Assembly: GCA_044227705.1 (NCBI GenBank)
Contig: JBGAWE010000152.1
Span: 1-11,430, forward strand
Source of the DNA: JANOQP01 sp044227705
Lineage (GTDB): Bacteria; Bacteroidota; Bacteroidia; Chitinophagales; Saprospiraceae
DNA: 11,430 nucleotides
Reading direction: 5' to 3'
Part shown: positions 1-6,221 of the stretch, one piece after another
Numbering within the stretch: the first letter of the stretch is position 1
How the letters are laid out: the number at the start of each line of letters is the position of its first letter
Program-made: the position numbers and the translations under genes
The notes under the pieces: model-generated
What the model was told of the DNA's origin: nothing
Databases searched by the model: none
Seen by the model: the letters and a program-made list of their open reading frames with translations, nothing else

Positions 1-92
1 ACGAGATGCCGGGGGAGGTTGAGGAAAGGCAGCGGGAAAAGGTGAAGGAGCCGAAAGAGGTGGCCAAGCCGAAGGGGAAAGGGAAGCGGTGA
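1..92 (+). CDS. C-terminal end of an unidentified protein (partial)
   Basis: The frame is open from the left edge to a TGA at 90-92. The visible 29 residues are extremely rich in Lys, Glu, Pro and Arg and end in KPKGKGKR. Such basic, low-complexity tails are common at the C-termini of many unrelated proteins, so no function can be read from it. The gene converges on the minus-strand operon and is followed 18 bases later by a strong hairpin terminator, which supports it being a real gene end. An in-frame ATG at 6-8 exists, but a 28-residue free-standing peptide seems less likely than the tail of a longer gene. Confidence 0.55.
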   Translation, partial: EMPGEVEERQREKVKEPKEVAKPKGKGKR

Positions 93-110
93 GGCGAGCT
101 GGTTTTTCCA

Positions 111-146
111 AAAACAGGCGAGGGTCGGATGGCTCTCGCCTGTTTT
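111..146. terminator. Bidirectional Rho-independent terminator
   Basis: A perfect 12-bp inverted repeat pairs 111-122 (AAAACAGGCGAG) with 135-146 (CTCGCCTGTTTT). The stem can extend inward through G-T and G-C pairs to a four-base loop. A T-rich tract follows on the plus strand (141-150), and the A-run at 110-114 gives five Ts on the minus strand. The hairpin sits between two converging genes: the plus-strand gene stops at 92 and the minus-strand membrane protein stops at 149. It therefore most likely ends transcription from both sides. Confidence 0.85.
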
Positions 147-148
147 GT

Positions 149-415
149 TTAGTGGAAGATGTAGACGTAGAGTGCCACGAAGCCAAAAAAGTGCAGGATG
201 AGTGGAATGGAATCTTCTTCCCGCCCCATCACGACTTTAATCGCATTGATGACAATTGGAATGGGAGGCACCGCCAAGAAAATGAATGGACAAAACGCAT
301 CGAGGTTCGGAGTGCAGGGACCGCTGCGGAAGGGTGGATACCACTTGCAAAAAAGGATGGAGGCAATTGCGATGAGATAGAAGCCGAGGATTCGGGCGAT
401 GCGGGCTTTGTCCAT
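149..415 (-). CDS. Small integral membrane protein of unknown function (88 aa)
   Basis: I do not recognise this family. The product starts MDKARIARILGFYLIAIA and shows three hydrophobic stretches (about residues 8-23, 38-56 and 70-88) separated by short polar loops with KWYPPF and MGREED. The last helix runs to the C-terminus (ALYVYIFH). It is the last gene of the minus-strand operon, 23 bases after the permease stop and directly before the terminator. I chose the ATG at 413-415. An in-frame TTG at 440-442 would overlap the permease stop codon and add nine residues, but it would put polar residues before the first helix. The stretch is visibly less GC-rich than its neighbours. It could be an accessory subunit of the exporter or an unrelated passenger. 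Confidence 0.6.
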   Translation of the reverse strand: MDKARIARILGFYLIAIASILFCKWYPPFRSGPCTPNLDAFCPFIFLAVPPIPIVINAIKVVMGREEDSIPLILHFFGFVALYVYIFH

Positions 416-438
416 GTGGCAATTTAGTGAAAGGTGAA

Positions 439-1551
439 TCAATTGAGCCGCGATTGAAAGCTACGCACGCTCAACGCCAGAAAGAAAAGCGCCATCCCCG
501 CCAGCGTCAGCGTCTGCGGCAGGACCGCCTCGAGGCCCGCGCCGCGCACCATCACCCCGCGCAAAATCTCGATGAAATACCGGGCCGGCATCGCGCGGCT
601 GACCCATTGCAGCGGTTCCGGCATCGACTCGACGGGGAAAATGAAACCGCTCAACAGCACCGTCGGCATCATCAGCCCGAGCGCGGAGACGAAGAAAGCG
701 GTGAACTGCCGGTCCACTTTCGTCGAGATGAAAAGGCCGAGCGAGAGCGCCGTCAGCACAAAAAGCCCGCACTCCGCCGCCAGCAGCCAGACCGGCCCAC
801 GCACCGGCATCCCGAAGACGAACACGCCGAGCACGACCACGATGGCCGCGTCGAGCATCGCCAAAACGAGGTACGGGACGGCCTTCCCGACCACGATTTG
901 CGCCGGTTGGAGGGGCGAGACGAGCAGCACCTCCATCGTCCCCAGTTCCTTTTCGCGGGCGATGGTCAGCGAGGTCATCATCGCCGAGATGAGCAGCAGG
1001 ATGAGCGCCATCGTACCGGGGATGAACAGGAACACGCCCTTCAGCTCGGAGTTGAACACCATCCGCGTTTCGACGGCGATGCGCGGCAATGGGCTGTTTT
1101 CCCCTCCTTTTATCAAATTTTGGTTGAAATCGGCGACGATGGCCTGCGCGTAGTTGAGCAGCGCGGTCGCAGCGTTCATGTCCGTCGCGTCGGCCAGGAG
1201 CTGGATTGGGGCCGTGCCTTCGTGCGCCAGCTTCTCTGAAAAATTGTCCGGGAAGACAAGGGCCAGCTTGATCTTGCCCGAGCGGAAGGCCGGTTCGACC
1301 TCCTCGGCCGAGGCCAGTTTTCTTTCCACGATGAAATAGCCGCTCGCCGCGAGCTTCTCCGTCAGGCCGATGCTGGCCGCGTCGTTCGACGGGTCGAGGA
1401 CGGCGAGGCGGGCATCCTTAATCTCGTTCTGCAGCGCGAAACCGAAAATCAGGACCTGCGCCACCGGCATCCCGAAGAGGATGAGCAGCGTCCGCCAGTC
1501 GCGCAGGATGTGGCGGATCTCTTTCAAAACGAAAGCGCTAAACCGGCTCAT
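439..1551 (-). CDS. ABC-2 type transporter permease (YbhS/YbhR/YhhJ-like)
   Basis: This is the membrane subunit of an ABC exporter, 370 aa, the usual size for the ABC2_membrane_3 family. It has an N-terminal helix at about residues 18-40 (after KEIRHILRDWRTLL), then a large extracytoplasmic domain to about 172. Five further hydrophobic segments follow at about 174-197, 218-247, 254-276, 284-306 and 345-362. The family's cytoplasmic coupling segment is seen as AREKELGTMEVLLVSP (198-213), and the typical late motif MPARYFIEILRGVMVRG is at 321-337. The start ATG (1549-1551) lies 21 bases after the upstream ATPase gene. It is the only permease in the operon, whereas related systems such as YbhFSR have two. 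It would therefore have to form a homodimer, or pair with a subunit encoded elsewhere. The exported substrate cannot be read from the sequence; relatives are linked to drug or ion efflux. Confidence 0.93.
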   Translation of the reverse strand: MSRFSAFVLKEIRHILRDWRTLLILFGMPVAQVLIFGFALQNEIKDARLAVLDPSNDAASIGLTEKLAASGYFIVERKLASAEEVEPAFRSGKIKLALVFPDNFSEKLAHEGTAPIQLLADATDMNAATALLNYAQAIVADFNQNLIKGGENSPLPRIAVETRMVFNSELKGVFLFIPGTMALILLLISAMMTSLTIAREKELGTMEVLLVSPLQPAQIVVGKAVPYLVLAMLDAAIVVVLGVFVFGMPVRGPVWLLAAECGLFVLTALSLGLFISTKVDRQFTAFFVSALGLMMPTVLLSGFIFPVESMPEPLQWVSRAMPARYFIEILRGVMVRGAGLEAVLPQTLTLAGMALFFLALSVRSFQSRLN

Positions 1552-1568
1552 AAGTCATTGGCTTTCAG
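1552..1568 (-). promoter_or_regulatory. Shared 17-base leader motif before the permease start
   Basis: The 17 bases directly before the ATG read CTGAAAGCCAATGACTT. They align without gaps to the leaders of the adaptor gene and of the first ATPase gene (pattern YTGAAA...AAY.A.TT then ATG). It resembles a translation leader rather than a Shine-Dalgarno sequence. Its role is unknown. Confidence 0.35.
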
Positions 1569-1572
1569 TGAT

Positions 1573-2304
1573 TTATTTCATCGAGGTGCCCCGGGCGAGG
1601 ATTTGGAAAACGCCGTCCATCGAGTCCGCCGAGAACCGGCTTTTCAGCGCGACGGGCGGCCCCATCGCCTCTATCCGCCCGTCGACCATGATAGAGACGC
1701 GGTCGCAGTACTCGGCCTCGTCCATGTAATGGGTCGTAACGAAGATGGTCACGCCAGCCGCAGCCGACTCGTAGATCATCTCCCAGAACTGCCGCCGCGT
1801 GATGGGGTCGACGCCGCCCGTCGGCTCGTCGAGGAAGACGATTTTGGGGTCGTGGATTTGGGCGACGGAGAAGGCCAGCTTCTGCTTCCAGCCCAGCGGC
1901 AGCGATCCCGTCAGCGAGCGCGTGAACTCGCCGAGGCCCAGTTTTTCGGTCAAGAGCGCTGTCTTCTCCCTGATTTTCGAGCGCGACAGGCCGTAGACGC
2001 CGCCGAAGAAGCGCACGTTCTCGGCCACCGTCAGATCCTCGTAGAGGCTGAACTTTTGGCTCATGTAGCCGATGCTTTTTTTGATGGCCTCGGCATTTTT
2101 GAAGACATCGAAACCGGCGACCTCGGCCCGGCCGCTCGTCGGGGCAAGGAGGCCGCAGAGCATCCGCATGGCGGTGGTCTTGCCCGCGCCGTTGGCGCCG
2201 AGGAAGCCGAAAATCTCGCCCGCCCCCACCTCGAAGGTGATGGCGTCGACGGCGGTGAAGGAGCCGAACTTCTTCGTCAGTTTGTCGGTGGAAATCGCGG
2301 CCAT
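1573..2304 (-). CDS. ABC transporter ATPase, second NBD (YbhF C-half-like)
   Basis: This cytoplasmic ATPase powers the exporter, 243 aa. Walker A is GANGAGKT (36-43), the Q-loop Gln is Q83 (YMSQKFSLYEDL), Walker B is IVFLDEP (155-161) with catalytic E160, and the H-loop is TTHYMDEAE with H192. The signature region is not LSGGQ but SLPLGWKQ (134-141), a degenerate form. As far as I recall, this form also occurs in the second nucleotide-binding half of fused YbhF/RbbA-type proteins. The start ATG lies 6 bases after the stop of the other ATPase gene, so the two are surely co-translated. They probably form a heterodimer equivalent to the fused double ATPase of YbhF. The weak signature faces the altered Q- and H-loops of the partner, leaving one good composite ATP site. 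Confidence 0.94.
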   Translation of the reverse strand: MAAISTDKLTKKFGSFTAVDAITFEVGAGEIFGFLGANGAGKTTAMRMLCGLLAPTSGRAEVAGFDVFKNAEAIKKSIGYMSQKFSLYEDLTVAENVRFFGGVYGLSRSKIREKTALLTEKLGLGEFTRSLTGSLPLGWKQKLAFSVAQIHDPKIVFLDEPTGGVDPITRRQFWEMIYESAAAGVTIFVTTHYMDEAEYCDRVSIMVDGRIEAMGPPVALKSRFSADSMDGVFQILARGTSMK

Positions 2305-2310
2305 CGGTCG

Positions 2311-3225
2311 TCAGTTTTTGGCCATGAGGTTCATGAAGACATCTTCCACGCCCGCCTCGATTGGCTCGACGGAGGCCGCAGCATGACCGTTTTTTTTCAA
2401 AAACAACTCGATTTCGGCGGCTTTCGGCCCGTTTTCGACCGTCGCCAGGTGCGCCGCCTCGCCGAACGGCCAGCAGGAGACGGCCCAATCCTGCGCCCTC
2501 AAATCGGCCAGCAGTTGCAGTTTTTCCGTGCTTTTCACGGCAAAAAGCGGCCGCTCGAACGACTCGCAGAGCTTCCTCGGCGTGTCGATGCCCAATAATC
2601 GCCCGGCCTGAATCAAAGCCACTCGGTCGCAGCGCGATGCCTCGTCCATGTACGGCGTGGAGACGAGCATCGTCAGGCCGCGAGCGCGGAGGCGGGCGAG
2701 CATCTCCCAGAACTCCTTGCGGGAGACCGCGTCGACGCCAGTCGTCGGCTCGTCGAGCAAAAGCACCTCCGGCGCGTGGATGAGGGCGCAGCAGAGGGCC
2801 AGTTTCTGTTTCATACCGCCGGAGAGCGCGCCCGCCCTCCTCTTTTTGAACGGCTCGATTTGCTCGTAAATCTCCTCGATGAGGTGCCGGTTCTCGCGCA
2901 CGGTCGTGCCGAAGACAGAGGCGAAGAACTCGAGGTTTTCTTCAATCGACAGGTCTTGATAAAGGGAAAACCGGCCGGGCATGTAGCCGATGCGCGGGCG
3001 GATTTGCCTGAAATCTTTGACGACATCCAGCCCGAGGACGCGTGCCGAGCCGCCGTCCGGCACGAGCAGCGTCGCGAGGGTTTTTATCAGAGAAGTCTTC
3101 CCCGCCCCGTCCGGGCCGATGAGGCCGAACAGCTCGCCCGCGCCGACCGTGAGGCTCACCGGGCCGAGGGCGGCGATGTCGGGCGGGTATTTTTTGGAGA
3201 GGTCCGAGACTTCGATGGGTTGCAT
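2311..3225 (-). CDS. ABC transporter ATPase, first NBD (YbhF N-half-like)
   Basis: This is the first of two adjacent ATPases, 304 aa. Walker A is GPDGAGKT (37-44), the signature is the canonical ALSGGMKQ (134-140 region), and Walker B is VLLLDEP (154-160 region) with E159. The usual H-loop His is Pro (STPYMDEA, P191) and the usual Q-loop Gln is Gly (YMPGRFSLY, G84). After the core, about 90 residues (about 210-304) form the regulatory tail common in this family, ending GVEDVFMNLMAKN. I chose the ATG at 3223-3225. The frame stays open further upstream, but that stretch overlaps the adaptor gene and is Arg/Gly-rich nonsense, whereas MQPIEVSDLSKKY is a normal NBD start. The 83-base gap to the adaptor gene is the longest in the operon. 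Confidence 0.93.
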   Translation of the reverse strand: MQPIEVSDLSKKYPPDIAALGPVSLTVGAGELFGLIGPDGAGKTSLIKTLATLLVPDGGSARVLGLDVVKDFRQIRPRIGYMPGRFSLYQDLSIEENLEFFASVFGTTVRENRHLIEEIYEQIEPFKKRRAGALSGGMKQKLALCCALIHAPEVLLLDEPTTGVDAVSRKEFWEMLARLRARGLTMLVSTPYMDEASRCDRVALIQAGRLLGIDTPRKLCESFERPLFAVKSTEKLQLLADLRAQDWAVSCWPFGEAAHLATVENGPKAAEIELFLKKNGHAAASVEPIEAGVEDVFMNLMAKN

Positions 3226-3242
3226 AACTCGTTGGTTTTCAA
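3226..3242 (-). promoter_or_regulatory. Shared 17-base leader motif before first ATPase start
   Basis: The 17 bases before the ATG read TTGAAAACCAACGAGTT. They align without gaps to the leaders of the permease and adaptor genes. The rest of the 83-base gap (3243-3308) shows no convincing hairpin or promoter to me. Confidence 0.35.
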
Positions 3243-3308
3243 TGGCTGTTCGAGATTTGGCCGTTTTTGGTGTCCCCGCCAACAAAGGCCACTGCTCGGC
3301 AATCGGCC

Positions 3309-4244
3309 CTAAAAATCCACCTCCGCCGGCATCCCGATTTTCAGCGACCCGTCGGCGTTGTCCACCTCGATTTTGACGGCGTATACGAGGCTTACCCGCT
3401 CGTCCTTCGTCTGGATGACCTTCGGTGTGAACTCCGCTTTCGATGAAATCCACGTCACCTTCCCATCGCGCTCGGCCATCGCCCCGCCCGGCGCGTCGGT
3501 CTTGATTTTGACCGTCTGCCCGATTTTGACGGAGCCGAGCTGCTCGCCGGAGACGAAGGCGCGGAGGGTCATCCTTTTGAGGTCGGCCAGCTTGAACAGG
3601 GCGCGGCCGGCGACCGCCATCTCGCCCGTCTGCGCGAACTTGGCCAGCACCGTCCCGCCGACCGGCGCGGTGATTTTTGCCCGAGCGGTCTGGTCGTCGA
3701 GCTGCGCGATTTGCTTTTGCAGCGGCTCGATTTCGGCCAAAAGGCCGGTCTTTTGAGTGGAAAGTCCCGCGTTTTGCGCCGCACGCTGCTCGGCCGTCGC
3801 GTCCATCTGCTTTTTCAGAACCTCGATTTGGTAGTTGAGGTCGTCGAGCGTCTTCGTCGTGACGGCCTTCTCTTTCACGAGGTTGTCGACCCGCGCTTTT
3901 TCCTTTAAAAGATTGGCCATCTGCTGGTTCTGCACGGCCAACTGCTTTTCAAAAACGCGAAGCTGGGCGTCGACATCGGGGCTTTTCGCCCGAACGGCCG
4001 CCATCGCGGCCACAAGCTGTTGCCGTTTGAGCGCAAGCTGCCCCGACTCGACCAGCCCGACCGTCTGCCCGGCGGCCACGTCCTGCCCCTCCTCGATTTT
4101 CAGTTCGAGGATGCGGCCGGTCGACTCGGCGGAGACGATGGTCTCGACGGCCTCGAAGTTGCCGTAGGCATCGGCCCGTTTCTCGGCTTTTTGGCAGAAG
4201 GAGAAGGCGCCGATGATTGCGAGGAGGATGGGCGAGTATTTCAT
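3309..4244 (-). CDS. HlyD/YbhG-type periplasmic adaptor (membrane fusion protein)
   Basis: This 311-aa adaptor would connect the inner-membrane ABC exporter to the periplasm or outer membrane. A hydrophobic N-terminus (MKYSPILLAIIGAFSFC) serves as an anchor or signal. The two halves of the lipoyl-like barrel-sandwich domain are at about 32-70 (STGRILELKIEEGQDVAAGQ) and 188-222 (KITAPVGGTVLAKFAQTGE). Between them is a long Gln/Lys/Ala-rich alpha-hairpin coiled coil (about 70-185), and a beta-barrel domain follows from about 225. The late segment FTPKVIQTKDERVSLVYAVKI is typical of the YbhG/YhiI branch. C17 could be a lipidation site, but FSF before it is a poor lipobox. The start ATG (4242-4244) lies 18 bases after the glycosyltransferase-like gene. 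Gene order adaptor-ATPase-ATPase-permease matches the YbhGFSR class. Confidence 0.93.
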   Translation of the reverse strand: MKYSPILLAIIGAFSFCQKAEKRADAYGNFEAVETIVSAESTGRILELKIEEGQDVAAGQTVGLVESGQLALKRQQLVAAMAAVRAKSPDVDAQLRVFEKQLAVQNQQMANLLKEKARVDNLVKEKAVTTKTLDDLNYQIEVLKKQMDATAEQRAAQNAGLSTQKTGLLAEIEPLQKQIAQLDDQTARAKITAPVGGTVLAKFAQTGEMAVAGRALFKLADLKRMTLRAFVSGEQLGSVKIGQTVKIKTDAPGGAMAERDGKVTWISSKAEFTPKVIQTKDERVSLVYAVKIEVDNADGSLKIGMPAEVDF

Positions 4245-4261
4245 AAGTTGTTCATTTTCAG
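4245..4261 (-). promoter_or_regulatory. Shared 17-base leader motif before adaptor start
   Basis: The bases CTGAAAATGAACAACTT directly precede the ATG and fill nearly the whole 18-base gap after the upstream stop. They match the permease leader at 12 of 17 positions. Confidence 0.35.
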
Positions 4262-4262
4262 T

Positions 4263-6092
4263 CTATTTCAGCGCATTCTTGAACGTTTCCTCGACCGCGA
4301 TGCCCGCCTTCTCGGCGGCGGCCAAGTCCTTCCGCGCCTCTTCGAGGTTGCCCAAACGGTACTGGCACTTCGAGCGGTTGATGAGGTAGAGGCCGTAGCC
4401 CGGTTTCAGTTCGAGGGCGCGGTTGAAGCTGGTCAGCGCAGCACCGAAGTCGTTCTTCGAGTTGAAGAGAAGGCTCGCCCGGTTGCCCCACGCCTCGTGG
4501 TCGTTGGGGTTCAGCTCGATGCACTTTGAGTAGTCGGCCAGCGCGCCGTCGACCTGGTTGAGGCGGGCGCGGGCGAAACCCCTTAAAAGATAGCCCCGGT
4601 AATAGCCGGGCGAGGCGGCGACAAGGCTTTCGCCGTCGGCCAGCGCGGCCTCGTTCTGGTTCTTGTTGAGGTAGATGGTGATTCGGTTTTCGAGCGACTG
4701 GGCATGGGTCGGCAGGGTCTTCAGCGCGACGTTGCAATCCTCCAGTGCCCGGTCCTGCTGGTTTTTTTCAATCAAAAAAGTGGCCCGGTTGGCGCGGGCG
4801 ATATGGCTCGTCGGGTAGACGTCGATGACGCTCGTCCACAGGGCCTCGGTGTCGTGCCAGACTTTCACCCGGTTGAAGGTCATCGCGGCAAAGCCGACGG
4901 CGGCGACGGCGGCCAGCCCGGCCAGCCCCTTTTTGAGCATCGGCGACGTTTTTTCATCCGCCCAAATCATGGCGAGCATGAAAACCAGGCCGATGTACGG
5001 CACATAGGTGTACCGCTCGGCGATGACGCAGTTGCCAAAAGTGATGGGGAACTGCAGCACGAGGCCGACGTTGACGAGGAAGAAACCGAGGCCGAAAACG
5101 ACCGCCCGGTTCTTCCTGAAATACCAAGCCGCCGCGGCGACCGCCGCCACGAGGACCGGCATCGCATAGTAAATCGACGGCAGGGCGTTGGCCGGGGGAA
5201 ACGGGTGGAAGCTCGACAGCGGCCCCGGCCAGACAAGCCGCCGCAGGTATTCCACAAAGCCGAAACAGCCGAACAGGAAGCGGCTCGACATCGCATAGAA
5301 CTCCGGTTTGGCGATGGCCTTTTCGGCCTGAATGTTCAGCGCCATCCACCCGAAGCCGAGGGCGAGGGCGAAAAAGGGCAGTTTTTCATAGAAGACGCGG
5401 GCCGTCCATGCTCTCCCTTTAAAATAGTCGAACAGGAAAAGCACGACGGGCAGCACGACGGCCGCCGGTTTGCAGAGCAGCGAGACGGCGAAAAGCAGGA
5501 GCGAGGCGGCGTATTTCGAGGCCTTCCCGTCGTCGAGGTATTTCCAATAGAAAATCAGCGACGGCAGGAAGAAGAAGGTGTACAGCACGTCCTTCCTTTC
5601 TGAAATCCACGCGACGCTCTCGACGTGCATCGGGTGGATGCCGAAAAAGAGGGCCGTCGCGGCGGCCACCCAGCGGTTGCGGCGCGACAGGAGGAAGGCC
5701 AGCCAGAAGACGAACGCAGTGTTGGCGATGTGCAGCAGCCAGTTGACGAGGAAGTAGCCGAACGGCGCCAGCTTCGACGACTGGTAGTTGAGCGCGAGCG
5801 AGGCGATGGTCAGCGGGTGGTAGTTGGAGCCGACGGGCTTCGTGAAGATGCCGTGCCAGTCGGGGCCGGGGAGGAGCGGGTTGTCCTTGACATATTGGGG
5901 GTCGTCCCAGTTGGTGAGCTGGTTTTGCAGCATCGGCGAGAGGGCGACGGCGGTCAGGACGAGGACGGCGGCGAGGAGGAGGAGCCAGCCATTCTCGCTG
6001 CTCTGGCTGGCGGTCGCGGCGGGGCGAGGGGCGGCGGCCGGGCTTGTTTTTTCGGGTCGCTGGGCAGCGGGTCGCGGCTTTTGCTTGCTCAT
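4263..6092 (-). CDS. TMTC-like multi-pass membrane protein with TPRs (putative GT-C glycosyltransferase)
   Basis: The 609-aa product resembles bacterial relatives of the TMTC O-mannosyltransferases. After a Pro/Ala/Lys-rich cytoplasmic tail (1-34), a first membrane helix (35-53) leads to the acidic motif NWDDPQY (61-67), where GT-C enzymes carry their catalytic acidic residues. About ten further hydrophobic segments follow up to about 405. Conserved-looking loops are FFGIHPMHVESVAWISERKDVLY (149-171, quoted in parts: HPMHVESV, ERKD) and the CVIAERYTYVPYIG segment (355-368). Residues about 430-606 form around five TPRs, for example NPNDHEAWGNRASLLF. I chose the ATG at 6090-6092 (MSKQKPRP). Earlier in-frame ATGs add a polar stretch lying in the promoter region. 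As first gene of the operon it likely shares its transcript with the exporter. Donor and acceptor are unknown. Confidence 0.85.
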   Translation of the reverse strand: MSKQKPRPAAQRPEKTSPAAAPRPAATASQSSENGWLLLLAAVLVLTAVALSPMLQNQLTNWDDPQYVKDNPLLPGPDWHGIFTKPVGSNYHPLTIASLALNYQSSKLAPFGYFLVNWLLHIANTAFVFWLAFLLSRRNRWVAAATALFFGIHPMHVESVAWISERKDVLYTFFFLPSLIFYWKYLDDGKASKYAASLLLFAVSLLCKPAAVVLPVVLFLFDYFKGRAWTARVFYEKLPFFALALGFGWMALNIQAEKAIAKPEFYAMSSRFLFGCFGFVEYLRRLVWPGPLSSFHPFPPANALPSIYYAMPVLVAAVAAAAWYFRKNRAVVFGLGFFLVNVGLVLQFPITFGNCVIAERYTYVPYIGLVFMLAMIWADEKTSPMLKKGLAGLAAVAAVGFAAMTFNRVKVWHDTEALWTSVIDVYPTSHIARANRATFLIEKNQQDRALEDCNVALKTLPTHAQSLENRITIYLNKNQNEAALADGESLVAASPGYYRGYLLRGFARARLNQVDGALADYSKCIELNPNDHEAWGNRASLLFNSKNDFGAALTSFNRALELKPGYGLYLINRSKCQYRLGNLEEARKDLAAAEKAGIAVEETFKNALK

Positions 6093-6221
6093 GTCGTGAC
6101 GGAAAGTTGGTCTGCGGCGAAAATAGAATTGGCCGCCGGTTGGGAGCTGCATCTCGATGGCCTGTCTACTTTTCGCGCCGTTTCCAACCATCCATTTTCA
6201 GAAATAAAAAGCCGTCGTCGC
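6093..6221. promoter_or_regulatory. Divergent intergenic region with promoters for both transcription units
   Basis: This 129-base gap separates two diverging genes and must hold the promoter of each. On the plus strand TACTTTTC (6167-6174) matches the Bacteroidota -7 element TAnnTTTG except at the last base. A TTG at 6140-6142 lies upstream with a rather long 24-base spacer. On the minus strand the complement of 6118-6125 reads TATTTTCG, one mismatch from the same element, with no clear -33 partner. The last 30 bases before the plus-strand ATG are AT-rich (ATTTTCAGAAATAAAAA), as usual for genes lacking a Shine-Dalgarno. No operator-like palindrome stands out. Confidence 0.3.

Noticed and set aside
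427..2598. Long plus-strand open frames antisense to the permease and ATPase genes
   Set aside because: They are rich in Arg, His and Gln, match no domain, and lie opposite genes with clear motifs. GC-rich coding sequence commonly leaves such frames open.
3226..3453. Upstream extension of the first ATPase by 76 residues
   Set aside because: It overlaps the adaptor's 3' end in another frame and is low-complexity. The normal NBD start is at 3225.
5625..6221. In-frame upstream extension of the protease gene by 199 codons
   Set aside because: It lies antisense to the TMTC-like gene, is Arg/Glu/Gly-rich, and would bury the clear signal peptide beginning at 6222.
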